Positions 1-9,342 are shown, numbered from the stretch's first letter. The stretch: 64,000 bases of DNA from Caldilineaceae bacterium (GCA_022827195.1 JAJDTL010000022.1:124001-188000); one strand, 5' to 3'. Numbers and translations are program-made. Notes: generated by a model not told the origin, from the sequence alone.

Positions 1-722
1 TCGTAGATGCGCCCCGACTGCGTGTGCTGCATATTCTCCACGTGCCTCAGGTTGCCCTCGTATTGCCGCTTCAGGTACTCGATGTGGGCGTCCTTGTTCG
101 GCTGCGCGCCGAAGTTCATCGTGAACATGCGCCGGCCCGTCCTGCCGCCATAGGCCGCATGCCACAGGTTCTGGTTGAAGAAGACAACGTCGCCCGGCTC
201 CGACTCAAGTGGGAAGCAGGGCAGGCCGCTGCCATCGGTGCCGAATGGCTGGTGATCCGGATCACGCCGCTGCCCCTTGAGCGGGTCGAGCGCGCCGTGC
301 AGCGGCATCCGGTGCGACCCGGGCACAACGCGCAGGCAACCGGTATCCTTCGTCACCGGGTCCAGGTACAGTGCGACCTTGATGCGCCCGTAATCAAGGT
401 CCGAGCCGTCGGGATGCCAGCCGGTGTCGCCGACGTAGAGGTTGCCGTCCGAGCCAATCCAGACGAAACCCGGCCCGAGCAGCTGTTCGAGCGGCTGGTA
501 GATGCGGTCGTCCTCGACCAGCCCGCTCAGCAGCGGCCTTTTCTCGATGATGCCGAGCACCGCCTGCCGCGCCGCCCCGTCAAACGGCCGCCCCTGCCGG
601 TCCTCCGTCAGCACATCATCGAACGCGCGGCAGATCTCCTCCATCTCGCTCTCCGAGAAGCAGTGCCGCCGGATGACAAATCCGAATGTTTCAAAGTGGG
701 CGATCTGTTCCTTGGTCAACAT
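1..722 (-). CDS. Phytanoyl-CoA dioxygenase (PhyH) family protein, 3' end cut by window
   Basis: An open frame begins with ATG at 722 and runs 240 codons off the left edge, so the C-terminus is missing. It is an Fe(II)/2-oxoglutarate oxygenase of the PhyH type: the metal triad is visible as H103 and D105 in GWHPDGSD and the distal H188 in NLWHAAYGG, with R194 or R197 likely binding the 2-oxoglutarate carboxylate. PGSHRMP near residue 135 and EPGDVVFFN near 175 are family hallmarks. The start MLTKEQIAHFETFGF matches the PhyH at 18701-19531. It is the last visible gene of an importer operon, 47 bp after an IolE-like gene. The hydroxylated substrate is unknown. Confidence 0.93.
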   Translation of the reverse strand, partial: MLTKEQIAHFETFGFVIRRHCFSESEMEEICRAFDDVLTEDRQGRPFDGAARQAVLGIIEKRPLLSGLVEDDRIYQPLEQLLGPGFVWIGSDGNLYVGDTGWHPDGSDLDYGRIKVALYLDPVTKDTGCLRVVPGSHRMPLHGALDPLKGQRRDPDHQPFGTDGSGLPCFPLESEPGDVVFFNQNLWHAAYGGRTGRRMFTMNFGAQPNKDAHIEYLKRQYEGNLRHVENMQHTQSGRIY

Positions 723-769
723 TTCCAGCCGCTCCTTGCTGCTGCTCGCCGCCGTCAGCCTCAGTGCTC

Positions 770-1657
770 CTACCCGATCCCGATATCGCGCAGATACGCG
801 CGCGTGCGCACGGCGACCGGCAGAGGCTTGTCGAACGGCGCCGGGTACATATCCTGCTCGACCACCGCCCAGCCGTCGAAGCCGATATCGTGCAGCACGT
901 CGCGAAATGCATGATAGTCGACCCACCCCAGCTCCGGCTCGACGAACATATCCATCTTGACCGCCTCGGCAAAGGTCACACCCGATGCCTCGACCTGCTT
1001 CTGCACCTCGCGATTGACGCTCTTGATGTGCAGATAGGGGATGCGCTCGTGATGGTCCCGCATGAACCCGATCGCGTCGCCGCCGCGGTAGGCGTGATGC
1101 CCCACGTCCAGGCAAATCCCCACCCGCTCCGGGTCGGTATCTTCGAGGAACTTCTCGATCTGCTCCGTATACTCGACGTGACACTCGGCGTGCGGATGAA
1201 AGACCAGCTGCAGGCCGAACTTGTCGATGGCGATGTCGGCCACCCTGTGCGTCGTGTCGATCAGCCGCTTCCACCCGTCGTCGTCCAGCTCGGTCTCCTC
1301 GACCAGCTCGCCCGTTTTCAAGTCCGAGTACATGCCGTCGATCAGAACCAGGAACTTGGCGCCCAGCTCCACCAGCTGCTCACCCGCGCCCAGTACCTGC
1401 CGTTCAAGCTCTGGCCATTTCTCCGGGTTTTCCAGGCTCTCCATCGCGAACGTGCCCGCCACCTTCAGCCCGCGGCCGTCCAGCTCGCGCCGCAAGGTCG
1501 GCAGGTCGGTCGGCAGATAGCCGTACGGACCCAGCTCGATCCACTCGTAGCCGGCCTCGGCCGCCTCATCCAGAAAGCGATGCCACGGGGTCTGTAGCGG
1601 ATCTTCCGGGAACCAGATGCCCCACGAGTCCGGTCCTGTTCCTACCTTTACAGCCAT
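770..1657 (-). CDS. Sugar phosphate isomerase/epimerase, IolE-like TIM barrel
   Basis: This 295-residue protein belongs to the xylose-isomerase-like (AP endonuclease 2) TIM-barrel family. Its N-terminus, with DSWGIWFPEDPLQTPW followed by LDEAAEAGYEWIELGPYGYL, matches the pattern of inosose dehydratase (IolE) and relatives, which act on keto-inositols or similar sugars in the cytoplasm with a divalent metal. It is the same length as its paralogue at 58062-58949, which occupies a similar place in another importer operon. A GGAGG ribosome site lies 6 bases before the ATG. Family assignment is firm; true inosose dehydratase activity is only a guess, since no other inositol gene is seen. Confidence 0.88.
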   Translation of the reverse strand: MAVKVGTGPDSWGIWFPEDPLQTPWHRFLDEAAEAGYEWIELGPYGYLPTDLPTLRRELDGRGLKVAGTFAMESLENPEKWPELERQVLGAGEQLVELGAKFLVLIDGMYSDLKTGELVEETELDDDGWKRLIDTTHRVADIAIDKFGLQLVFHPHAECHVEYTEQIEKFLEDTDPERVGICLDVGHHAYRGGDAIGFMRDHHERIPYLHIKSVNREVQKQVEASGVTFAEAVKMDMFVEPELGWVDYHAFRDVLHDIGFDGWAVVEQDMYPAPFDKPLPVAVRTRAYLRDIGIG

Positions 1658-1706
1658 TTTATGCCTCCATTTTCAGATTCCGGTCGAACCGGCGGTCCGT
1701 CACAGT

Positions 1707-2798
1707 TTATTGGAGTCCAAACATGCGCGCGGCATTGTCACCCAGGATCAGCGCCTTCTCCTGCGCCGAAAGGAACTCGCAATGCAACCGGATGTAGTCA
1801 ATCGCCTGCTTGTATGTGCACCACGAGCCGGAGCAGTAGGGCATATCGGTCCCCCACATCAGCTTGTGGACGCCGATCTCCTCGCGCAGCCGCCTGATCA
1901 TCTCCTGCGCGCCGGGAAACGGGTACTCCGGCCAGAACGCGCAGAACAGCACCTCGACGTGCATATTGGGGCGCTTGAGCAGCCTCATCATCTCCTCGGG
2001 GATCGCGTAGCGGTCGTCCAGGCCGCGGCGTATGCCGAAGAGGTCGATGCCGTGCGTGAGCACCGCGGGGATGTCCGGATGCCCCGCGGCCCAGCGGTCG
2101 AGCTCGGCCACGTGCTCCATGTACCCGCCCAGCCGGTCGCGCTGGCGGCTGTGCAGATACCACCAGACCGGAATGCCGAGTTCGCGCACCTTATCCCACA
2201 GCGGCTCGAACTTGGCGTCGTCCAGGTGGTCGGCGTAGTTGCTCAGCGCGAAAGGCTCGACGCTGAAGTAAAGCCCCTTGTTGCCCTGCTCGCGCACCGC
2301 CTGCTCCAGCCGCTCAAGCTCGGCCGGCCGGTCCGCCTCCCATTCCCGCACCTGTGCCAGCCCGATGAAGCGGTTGGGATAACGCCGCATCTGCTCGCCG
2401 TAGTACTCGTTCAGCGCGCCGTAGATGTGGTCGTGTTGCAGAACGCCCATGTCCACGCCGACGAGGTCCATCTCGCCGATCATGCGTTCGGGCTGCGCCT
2501 CACAGTTGATCAGGCTCGGCGGATAGGCCTGTATGTAGTAGTCGACGCCGTCGACGGTGATCTCGGCGCGGCCGAAGTCGGCCAGGCGAAAGTTGACGTC
2601 CGGCATCTCGTTGAGGTCGTCCGAGTCCCAATTCAGGAAGGGATCGGGCACCTGCTCGCCATCTGCCACGCGGCGGAAGCGGCGGCTGTCGCGGATGTGA
2701 TACTGCCAGAACTTCATCCGCAGCGGCTGCAGCGGGTCCTCTTCAGCTGTTGCTCTGCCGAGCGGCGGGAAGATGTGAAAATGTGCGTCGATAATCAC
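1707..2798 (-). CDS. Amidohydrolase family 2 (metal-dependent hydrolase)
   Basis: The 363-residue product opens directly with the metal-binding HxH motif (H6 and H8 in DAHFHIF). Further ligands or catalytic residues are H216 in WYLHS, H249 in LTHG and D318 in WGTDMPY, the usual order in amidohydrolase_2 TIM barrels that hydrolyse or decarboxylate lactones and aromatic or sugar acids. The start codon is GTG, supported by AGGAGAGGG upstream. It lies between the MalG permease and the IolE-like gene of the same operon, suggesting a step in breakdown of the imported compound such as lactone opening, but the substrate cannot be read. Confidence 0.9.
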   Translation of the reverse strand: MIIDAHFHIFPPLGRATAEEDPLQPLRMKFWQYHIRDSRRFRRVADGEQVPDPFLNWDSDDLNEMPDVNFRLADFGRAEITVDGVDYYIQAYPPSLINCEAQPERMIGEMDLVGVDMGVLQHDHIYGALNEYYGEQMRRYPNRFIGLAQVREWEADRPAELERLEQAVREQGNKGLYFSVEPFALSNYADHLDDAKFEPLWDKVRELGIPVWWYLHSRQRDRLGGYMEHVAELDRWAAGHPDIPAVLTHGIDLFGIRRGLDDRYAIPEEMMRLLKRPNMHVEVLFCAFWPEYPFPGAQEMIRRLREEIGVHKLMWGTDMPYCSGSWCTYKQAIDYIRLHCEFLSAQEKALILGDNAARMFGLQ

Positions 2799-2846
2799 AG
2801 GCGTTTGCCCTCTCCTGATTCGGAAGTCGGTACAGATCGCAATCCG

Positions 2847-3767
2847 CTACCCCTTCATCCCGCTCACGACCACACCCTGGATGAAATGCCGCTGCGCGAA
2901 GAAGAAGACCATCACCGGCGGCAGCGCGATCAGCGTCGAGACCGCCATGATCGCCACCCATGGGACGTAGTGCATCGAGGTGCTGCCGTGCGCCGTCTGC
3001 ACCCAGGTCGTCAACGCCACCGCCAGCGGCTGCGTCTCGAAACGGTTCAAATAGATCAGCGGCTCGAAAAAGGCGTTCCACTGGCCCATGAAGGTGAAAA
3101 TCGCCATCGTGCCCAGCGCCGGCTTCGACAGCGGCAGGATGATGCGCAGGAAGACGCCGAAGGTGCCGCAGCCGTCGATGCGCGCAGCGTCGTCGTAGTC
3201 CAGTGGGATCGTCAGAAAGAACTGACGCAGCAGGAAGATATAGAAGGCGCCGCCGCCGAAGAAATGGGGCACGATCAACGGCTTGAACGAGTCCAGCCAT
3301 CTCAGCTCGCGAAACAGCAGATACTGCGGGATCAAGGTGACGTGCGTCGGTATCATCATCGTGCTCAGGACGAGGATGAAGAGCGCCGTCCGGCCGGGGA
3401 AGCGCACGCGCGCGAAGCCGTAGGCCACCAGGCTCGCGCTCAGCACCGTCCCCACCATCACCCACACAACGATGATCAACGTGTTGATCGTCGAGCGCAC
3501 AAAGGGGAAATCGGTCAGCCCCGTCGCGTAGTTCCCCCACTCGACCGGCCTGGGAATGAAGCTCGGCGGGATGCGGAACGCGTCCGTCTCCGTCTTGAAC
3601 GAGCTCGAAACCAGCCACAGGAACGGGACCGCCAGCATGAAGCCGACCGCGACCAGCAGGATATAGACAAGGATCTGACCGACAAGCTGCCTGCGGCTCA
3701 TGCTCTGCAGCCAGCCGCCTATCCCGCCGTTTCCCGTGTTGCTTCGTGTCGTCGTCGCCATCCTCAT
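2847..3767 (-). CDS. Carbohydrate ABC transporter permease, MalG type
   Basis: This is an inner-membrane subunit of a CUT1-family sugar importer, 306 residues with six hydrophobic segments. The cytoplasmic EAA loop that docks the ATPase is visible at about residues 192-212 (DDAARIDGCG then ILP). The C-terminus FIQGVVVSGMKG is typical of MalG proteins. It pairs with the MalF-type gene at 3870-4802 and is closely similar, over its whole length, to the MalG at 61075-61995, including the LVAYGFARxRFPGR segment. The two genes are separated by about 100 bp of AT-richer sequence. No ATPase is encoded nearby. Confidence 0.95.
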   Translation of the reverse strand: MRMATTTRSNTGNGGIGGWLQSMSRRQLVGQILVYILLVAVGFMLAVPFLWLVSSSFKTETDAFRIPPSFIPRPVEWGNYATGLTDFPFVRSTINTLIIVVWVMVGTVLSASLVAYGFARVRFPGRTALFILVLSTMMIPTHVTLIPQYLLFRELRWLDSFKPLIVPHFFGGGAFYIFLLRQFFLTIPLDYDDAARIDGCGTFGVFLRIILPLSKPALGTMAIFTFMGQWNAFFEPLIYLNRFETQPLAVALTTWVQTAHGSTSMHYVPWVAIMAVSTLIALPPVMVFFFAQRHFIQGVVVSGMKG

Positions 3768-3776
3768 CGCACCTCA

Positions 3777-3869
3777 GCCAAACTCCAGGCTCTCACGCCC
3801 ACAGTACACAAGACAACCCTCCCTCAACTAATAACTAACAACCCAAAACTAGAAACTGGAAACTTGCCA
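3777..3869. other. AT-rich intergenic stretch with AACT-type short repeats
   Basis: The spacer between the two permease genes contains runs built on the word AACT (AACTAATAACTAACAACCC, then AACTAGAAACTGGAAACTT). Its composition differs strongly from the GC-rich genes on both sides. No reading frame or stable hairpin is seen. It could be a remnant of an intergenic repeat or a flexible mRNA linker; the function is unknown. Confidence 0.4.
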
Positions 3870-4802
3870 CTACCGAACCGCCCCCTCGTAGTAGACATAG
3901 CGTCCCGAAACGCGCAGCGAGATCAGCGTCAGCACGAAAATAATCGCAAACAGGACCCACGCCAGTCCGGCCGCGTAGCCCATCTTCAGGTAGTTCCAGG
4001 CATTCTGATAGAGATAAAGAATGTAGAAGAGCGAAGCGTCAGCCGGTCCGCCCTCGGTGATGACGTATGCGCCCGTGAACACCTGGAAGGTGCCGATCAT
4101 CCCGGTCAGAAAGGTGAAAAAGATGACCGGCGATGTCATCGGCAGCGTCACGTTGCGGAACTTCGCCCACGCGCCCGCGCCGTCGAGCATCGCCGCTTCG
4201 TATAGCACCGACGGCACGCCCTGCAGGCCGGCCAGATAGAGGATCATGTTGCCGCCCAGCCCCCACAGGCTCATGATGATAAAGCTGGGAATCACCCACT
4301 CGCGCGATGCGAACCACTGCGGTCCCTCGATATTGAGGCCGGCCAGAAAGTTGTTGACGAGGCCGATCTCCGGGTTGAGCATCCAGGCAAACAGGTAAGA
4401 GGTGGCGATCGCCGGCGTGACCACAGGCAGGTAGAAGACCGTGCGGAAGAAGCCAAGCCCCTGGACCGCCTGGTTCAGCAGCAGCGCCAGCAGGTACCCG
4501 CCAACCGTTCCCAGCGGCACCAGCAGGACGGTATAGATTACCGTCACCTTGAGAGACTGCCAGAAAAGAGGGTCGCCGCTCACCATCTTTGTGTAGTTGG
4601 CCAGGCCGATAAAGCGGGGCGCGTCGAGGATCGTGTAGCGGCTGAAGGAGAGCACGAAGGAGGCGATGATGGGGAAGGCGGTGAAGATGATGAAGCCCAG
4701 CACCCACGGCGCGATGCAGATGTACCCGTCAATCGCTTCGCGCAGGCGCAACCGGGACATCCGGCGTCTTCTTTGCCCGGCGGATGGCGCGGCTGCGCTC
4801 AT
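3870..4802 (-). CDS. Carbohydrate ABC transporter permease, MalF type
   Basis: This is the partner membrane subunit of the importer, 310 residues with six hydrophobic segments, the first at about residues 27-52. The EAA loop is at residues 202-221 (YEAAMLDGAG then VTLP). The ATG at 4802 was chosen over an upstream frame extension because it overlaps the stop of the preceding epimerase gene as ATGA and has GGAGGAG five bases upstream; this implies translational coupling. It resembles the MalF at 61999-62922 (EGGPxxxSLFYxLYLY near the C-terminus). Confidence 0.95.
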   Translation of the reverse strand: MSAAAPSAGQRRRRMSRLRLREAIDGYICIAPWVLGFIIFTAFPIIASFVLSFSRYTILDAPRFIGLANYTKMVSGDPLFWQSLKVTVIYTVLLVPLGTVGGYLLALLLNQAVQGLGFFRTVFYLPVVTPAIATSYLFAWMLNPEIGLVNNFLAGLNIEGPQWFASREWVIPSFIIMSLWGLGGNMILYLAGLQGVPSVLYEAAMLDGAGAWAKFRNVTLPMTSPVIFFTFLTGMIGTFQVFTGAYVITEGGPADASLFYILYLYQNAWNYLKMGYAAGLAWVLFAIIFVLTLISLRVSGRYVYYEGAVR

Positions 4803-5722
4803 GACTGCTCCTCCATCCAAGCCCGGAATTCGCTCTGCCGCCAGCTGTAGCGCGGCTCGTACCCCAGCAGCCGGCGCGCCTTTGCCGTCGAGACGAAGCT
4901 GTCGAAGCCGGACAGCGGGCGGCGCAGAGGCACGTCGGCGTAGTGTCGGGCGGCGAGGGCCGGCGTCTCTTCAAGCGAACAGGTGTCGGCGCCGTTGATC
5001 AGGAAGACTTCGTGCTCGATCTCTTCGTTCTCGACCGCCAGCCTGAACGCCTGCGCGGCATCGCGCACGTCGGTGACCGTCCACAGGTTCGAGCGGCCGC
5101 GGTCAGGGTCGACGATGTAGCGCCGGTACCCCTCCCACTGCTCTTCGACCGTGCGCTCCCGGTTCCAGCCCGAGCGCACGGCCACCGCCGCGCCGGACCG
5201 GTCGAGATACCAGTTGTGATTGATCCGCAGACCGATGGTCTGGATACCGAAGCTCTCGCTGAAGCGCTGACAGGTGATCTCGTTGATCAGCTTGCTGATA
5301 CCGTACTCGTTGCGCGGCTCGGCCGGGTGCTCTTCGTCAATCGGGAAGTAGCGCGGCCGCGTCGCGCGCCGACGGTAGTCGGTATTCATCGCCTCCTTCG
5401 AGGAGCCGAAGATCACCTTGCGCGCGCCTGCGCCCACAGCGGCCTCCAGCACCGTAAACGTCCCGCGGTCGTTGACGTACATCAGCCTCTCCGGCGTCGT
5501 GATCCCGGGCCCCGGCACTGCCGCCAGGTGGACGATGGCCTCCTGCCCCGCACAGGCCTCCCGCATCCGCTCCAGGTCGGTGATCTCGCCATCGATGTGC
5601 CGGACCTTCTCGACGAGCGGCGCTGTCTGGCTGAAGTTGGACACCGTGTGACCGGCGCCAAGAAGCTCGCGCACTACGTATCCGCCGATCTTGCCGCTGC
5701 CGCCGGTAACCAGTACTTTCAT
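4799..5722 (-). CDS. NAD-dependent epimerase/dehydratase (extended SDR)
   Basis: The 307-residue protein has a Rossmann nucleotide-binding motif at residues 7-14 (GGSGKIGG) and the catalytic YxxxK pair at Y140 and K144 (EYGISK), so it is a likely active extended short-chain dehydrogenase of the sugar epimerase/dehydratase group. A conserved family ending, KARRLLGYEPRYSWR, precedes the C-terminus. It sits between the binding-protein gene and the MalF permease, an unusual insertion inside a transport operon, and its stop overlaps the permease start by four bases. It may oxidise or epimerise the imported sugar. Confidence 0.9.
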   Translation of the reverse strand: MKVLVTGGSGKIGGYVVRELLGAGHTVSNFSQTAPLVEKVRHIDGEITDLERMREACAGQEAIVHLAAVPGPGITTPERLMYVNDRGTFTVLEAAVGAGARKVIFGSSKEAMNTDYRRRATRPRYFPIDEEHPAEPRNEYGISKLINEITCQRFSESFGIQTIGLRINHNWYLDRSGAAVAVRSGWNRERTVEEQWEGYRRYIVDPDRGRSNLWTVTDVRDAAQAFRLAVENEEIEHEVFLINGADTCSLEETPALAARHYADVPLRRPLSGFDSFVSTAKARRLLGYEPRYSWRQSEFRAWMEEQS

Positions 5723-5786
5723 TCGTAACTGTGACCGCCCGCGTCCGTTGCACGCGCCGCGGGTGGGCGGCGTTTCAGAGGGGTAA

Positions 5787-5815
5787 CCGGCGGCCGGCGC
5801 GCTGCCGGCCGCCGG
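5787..5815 (-). terminator. GC-rich hairpin after binding-protein gene
   Basis: A perfect 12-bp stem (CCGGCGGCCGGC pairing with GCCGGCCGCCGG) with a five-base loop lies 24 bp after the stop of the solute-binding protein and before the downstream epimerase. There is no T-run, so it is more likely an mRNA-stabilising or partially terminating structure that keeps binding-protein mRNA more abundant than permease mRNA. Equivalent hairpins follow the other four binding-protein genes in the window. Confidence 0.75.
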
Positions 5816-5838
5816 GAAAGGGACAGTGCCGTCCGCGC

Positions 5839-7242
5839 CTAGGAGGCTGCCAGCTCAGCGTCGATCTCCGCTTTGGCGTCCGACATCGCCTGCTGCATCG
5901 ACTTTTCGCCGAGGAAGACCTTGTCATACTCGCGGCGCAACGCATTACGGACGAAGCCGGCCTTGCGCCCGTACCATCTCGGTCTCCACTCCACGTTTTC
6001 CGCGGCCGCCGGGTGCCTGGTGAAGCGCTCGTCCCGGCTCAGGAAGACCTCGTAGAAGTTCCGCATCCAGCCTTCCGGCGGGTCGGGCAGCTTGTCGATG
6101 GCCCGCCGCATTTCGTAGCCCGTGAGATTGATGTTGGGCGTGATCCAGTCGCTGATCGTCTCGCTCGTCGTCGCCCAGATCGAGAACGTCGTGGCCGCGT
6201 CAATGTTCTCGCTGCCGCTCCAGACGCCCCAGGAGTTCGAGCCCATCAGCTGTATGCGATGCTCGCGCCAGGGCACCGGCATGAACAGCAGCCCGAACCC
6301 CTCCTGGTTGACCCGCTGGTCTCCCACGCCAGGATGCCTGATGGTGCAGAACGCCTTGCCTGAATTGAACAGGCCGCCCTGCACAGCCTGGGCTTCGGAC
6401 GGGGTCGGCGCAACCTTGTCCACCAGGGTCAGGTCGATGTACGCCTGCAACGCCTGCACCGATTCCTCCGAATCGACCAGCGCCTCGGTCTCCTTGTAGC
6501 CCCACAGATCGTCCAGCACCTGACCGCCGTTGCTGTAGAGGTAGTAGAGGGCGGTGTTGTTGAAACTGGCGGTGCTGTTGGCGAGGCCCCACTGCTCCAC
6601 TTCACCGTCCGAGTTGACCTTCGTCGTCGCCTTCAGCAGTTCGACCAGGTCATCCCAACGCCATTCATCGTAGTTCGCAGCCGGCCCGTCGTCGCCCCAG
6701 ATGGGCAGGTCGATGCCCTCCTGCTCGGCCAGCGTGCGGTTGACGACCACCTGCCAGTTGGGGCAGTAAACCTGCGAGAGCGAGTAGATCTTGCCCTCGA
6801 ACCCGCACTGCATCCACGGGTCGGCATCCCACTTGTCGTTGTCGACGCCTGCCGCCTCCAGCGCGTCATCCAGTGGCAGGAGCACCTTGAACCACTCACC
6901 CTGCCAGACGCTGCCGACCATGACAACGTCGGGCGCAACCCCACCAACCATCTGCGTCAGCAGCTTGGTCGAGTATTCTCCCCACGGCGTCGACTCGCTG
7001 ATGGCCGTGATGTCCGGGTGCGCTTCGCTGATGCCGTCCCGGATCGGGTCCCAGAAGCCGCCGTGCCAGTGGCTGAACCGGATCTCGACCGCCTCCATCG
7101 CCGGCGCGTCGCCCTCGCCTTCGTCCGCCATCTCGGCTGCGGGCATTGCTGCCGGTTGACACGCCGCCGCCACGACGCCCGCCGACCCTATCGCCGACGC
7201 CCACAGAAACTGCCGCCGGCTCATACGTCTCTTCGCTGCCAT
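5839..7242 (-). CDS. ABC transporter substrate-binding protein, family 1, Tat lipoprotein
   Basis: The 467-residue protein begins with a twin-arginine signal (SRRQFLW) and a lipobox ending at C28 (VAAAC), so it is exported folded and lipid-anchored outside the membrane. An acidic, alanine-rich linker follows. The mature part is a family 1 (CUT1) sugar-binding protein. The ATG has AAGGAGGAAA upstream. It heads the operon 7242 to 1 and resembles the partial binding protein at the right end of the window (shared GEVEQWG/GTVEQWG, YSNG and a similar AEIDAEL ending). The ligand is unknown. Confidence 0.93.
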   Translation of the reverse strand: MAAKRRMSRRQFLWASAIGSAGVVAAACQPAAMPAAEMADEGEGDAPAMEAVEIRFSHWHGGFWDPIRDGISEAHPDITAISESTPWGEYSTKLLTQMVGGVAPDVVMVGSVWQGEWFKVLLPLDDALEAAGVDNDKWDADPWMQCGFEGKIYSLSQVYCPNWQVVVNRTLAEQEGIDLPIWGDDGPAANYDEWRWDDLVELLKATTKVNSDGEVEQWGLANSTASFNNTALYYLYSNGGQVLDDLWGYKETEALVDSEESVQALQAYIDLTLVDKVAPTPSEAQAVQGGLFNSGKAFCTIRHPGVGDQRVNQEGFGLLFMPVPWREHRIQLMGSNSWGVWSGSENIDAATTFSIWATTSETISDWITPNINLTGYEMRRAIDKLPDPPEGWMRNFYEVFLSRDERFTRHPAAAENVEWRPRWYGRKAGFVRNALRREYDKVFLGEKSMQQAMSDAKAEIDAELAAS

Positions 7243-7411
7243 CGATTTCCTCCTTGGCTGAATGAACGTGGATTCCGACCTCGGCTGCCTCGCGACGGCC
7301 GCTGGCCGGGACTGCTACCGACGCAGCGCCATCAACCGCCGCCGGGCCACTCGAATGAATGCAAAGCGTGGCAGGCACAACGTAAAGCACCTGCCCCTCT
7401 GCGAATGCACA

Positions 7412-7441
7412 GAGTATACTCCAGCGACTTTCTTCCGCATA
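7412..7441 (-). promoter_or_regulatory. Possible promoter for the 7242-1 operon
   Basis: On the minus strand a TATACT -10 hexamer (7412-7417) is preceded at 18 bases by TTATGC, a weak -35. It is about 170 bp before the binding-protein start and in the only sizable gap (7243-7465) between two importer operons, so position supports it more than sequence does. Confidence 0.4.
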
Positions 7442-7465
7442 ACGCAATTTTTTTTGCCGGACCGC

Positions 7466-8314
7466 CTATCCCTTGATCGCGCCCATCGTCAGCCCGCCGG
7501 CCAGGAATCGCTGCACGACCAGCGCCAGCAGCAGCACCGGCAGCGTGACAACCGTGGCCGCCGCGCACAGCGCGCCCCAGTTCACTTGGCCGTAGGTCAG
7601 GAAGCTGTAGACAGCCAGCGGCAGCGTCATCGTCTTCGAGCCGCCCAGGATCAGCACAAAGATAAAGTTGTTCCACGAGGAGATGAAACTGAGGATCGAG
7701 ACCGCGGTGATGCCGGGCAGGCTCAACGGGATCATGATGCGGACCATCGTGCCCAGCTGCGAGCAGCCGTCGATCAACGCCGCATCCAGCAGTTCGCTCG
7801 GCACATCCTCGAAGAAGCCGATCATGACCCACATGATCAGCGGCAACACGGTCAGAATGTGGGTGATCACGATTCCTGCGTGCGAGTCCAAAAGCCCCAG
7901 CCGCTTGTAAACGATGAAGAGGGGAACGAGAAAAGTGATCCCGGGCAGCATGCGCACGACCAACAGCGCCAGGGCCAGCCCGTCCTGCTTGTACTTGGCG
8001 ATGCTGTAGGCGGCTGGTAGCCCTACGACGAGCGACAGCCCCACAGAGCTAACCGCGATCGTCAAGCTGTTGAACAGGTACCTCCCGAACGGATTTCGTC
8101 GAAATACCTCACCGTAGTGGTCCAATGTTGGGATGAAGAACCAGACCGGCGGATCACTGACGATCAGCAGGTTCGGCTTGAACGAGGAGACGAACATCCA
8201 GAAGAATATGAAGAGAAAGAAGACCAGAAATACGGACAGGATGATCCAAAACAGGAAGTTATGGACTGTCCTCGTCTTCCTCATTCCCATCGGCCTTAAA
8301 GAGAGTCTGCCCAT
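7466..8314 (-). CDS. Carbohydrate ABC transporter permease, MalG type
   Basis: This is an inner-membrane CUT1 importer subunit of 282 residues with the EAA loop LDAALIDGCS followed by IMIPLSLPG, and the typical C-terminus GGLTMGAIKG. Several start codons are possible; ATG at 8314 has AGGTG six bases upstream and is preferred, though ATG at 8290 or 8284 would also give a plausible N-terminus. It follows the MalF gene at 8355-9317 by about 40 bp. It is the last gene of its operon and is distinct from the MalG proteins of the other clusters. Confidence 0.92.
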   Translation of the reverse strand: MGRLSLRPMGMRKTRTVHNFLFWIILSVFLVFFLFIFFWMFVSSFKPNLLIVSDPPVWFFIPTLDHYGEVFRRNPFGRYLFNSLTIAVSSVGLSLVVGLPAAYSIAKYKQDGLALALLVVRMLPGITFLVPLFIVYKRLGLLDSHAGIVITHILTVLPLIMWVMIGFFEDVPSELLDAALIDGCSQLGTMVRIMIPLSLPGITAVSILSFISSWNNFIFVLILGGSKTMTLPLAVYSFLTYGQVNWGALCAAATVVTLPVLLLALVVQRFLAGGLTMGAIKG

Positions 8315-8354
8315 ACGACGCACCTGGTTGTCCGGTTGCCGGATTTCCGAAGAG

Positions 8355-9317
8355 TCAAAGCCATGCCCGCTGCCGCAGCCTGATCAGGACTGCGCTGATG
8401 ATCAGGATGATCACCATGAAGACCAGGATCACAGCCGAACCGTAGCCCAGATCGTAAAACTCGAACGCCGTCAGGTAGGAGTAGACATGCAGCGTCTCGC
8501 TCCGCCTGCCGGGCCCGCCGGCCGTCATGATCCAGATGGCGTCGAATACCTTCAGCGTATCGATCGCGCGGAAGAGCATCGCCACCACAATGGCCGGTTT
8601 CAGCAGCGGCAGCGTGATCTGGAAGAACTCCTGGAGCCTGCTCGCCCCGTCGATGCGCGCCGCCTCGAACGGCTCCGTCGGCAGCGAGCGCAGACCGGCC
8701 AGCAGGATCAGCATCACAAAGGGGACGCCGTGCCACGTATTGATCCAGACAAGGCTGGGCACGACCGAGTTCTCGCCCGCCACCCACAGGCTGGGCGGCA
8801 GGCCCAGTCCCTCAACGAAATAGTTCAGTATGCCGATTGAAGGCTCCATCATGATCAGCCAGATCACCGACGTCGCCGTCGGCGTCGCCACCAGCGGCAG
8901 CAGAAAGAGCGTGCGGATAACGCCCAGCCCGCGAAAAGTCCTGTTCATCACCAGCGCCATGACCATCGCCAGCACCAGCTCCAGCCCAAGGCTGGCCACC
9001 GTGAAGTAAAGCGTTATCCACAGCGCGTTTAGGAATCTTTCGTCTGCGGTGAGCACCTCAACCAGGTTTTCGACGCCCACAAATGTAAAGCGGGTCATCG
9101 TTACATTGACCCGCTGCAAGCTTAACGACAACGTGTAGAAGAATGGGTAGCCCATCAGCGCCAGGATCACGATGACCGCCGGCGCCGGCAGCACAAACGC
9201 CAGGTTGCGGTCGATCAGCGCAAACGCGCGCCGCAACAGACTCCCGGTCCGGGCATCCTCCGGCTCCGGGCCGGCCTGCTCGCTCTGCACCGGCCCCGAC
9301 CTTTCTCTCTCCCCCAT
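8355..9317 (-). CDS. Carbohydrate ABC transporter permease, MalF type
   Basis: This membrane subunit of the second CUT1 importer has 320 residues, with an EAA loop FEAARIDGAS followed by ITLPLLKPA and GGPGRRSETLHVYSY downstream. The ATG at 9317 has AAGGTG six bases upstream; the frame extends further only through a TTG codon with no ribosome site. The N-terminal 35 residues are hydrophilic and rich in Glu, Pro and Arg. It is separated from its binding-protein gene by a strong hairpin (9343-9372). Confidence 0.93.
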   Translation of the reverse strand: MGERERSGPVQSEQAGPEPEDARTGSLLRRAFALIDRNLAFVLPAPAVIVILALMGYPFFYTLSLSLQRVNVTMTRFTFVGVENLVEVLTADERFLNALWITLYFTVASLGLELVLAMVMALVMNRTFRGLGVIRTLFLLPLVATPTATSVIWLIMMEPSIGILNYFVEGLGLPPSLWVAGENSVVPSLVWINTWHGVPFVMLILLAGLRSLPTEPFEAARIDGASRLQEFFQITLPLLKPAIVVAMLFRAIDTLKVFDAIWIMTAGGPGRRSETLHVYSYLTAFEFYDLGYGSAVILVFMVIILIISAVLIRLRQRAWL

Positions 9318-9342
9318 TGCCAACACCTTCTTCAAGATCAAA

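Noticed and set aside
1617..4205. Plus-strand open frame of 862 codons
   Set aside because: It runs antisense to the amidohydrolase and permease genes, has a composition rich in His, Arg, Gln and Val typical of the reverse of GC-rich genes, and matches no family.
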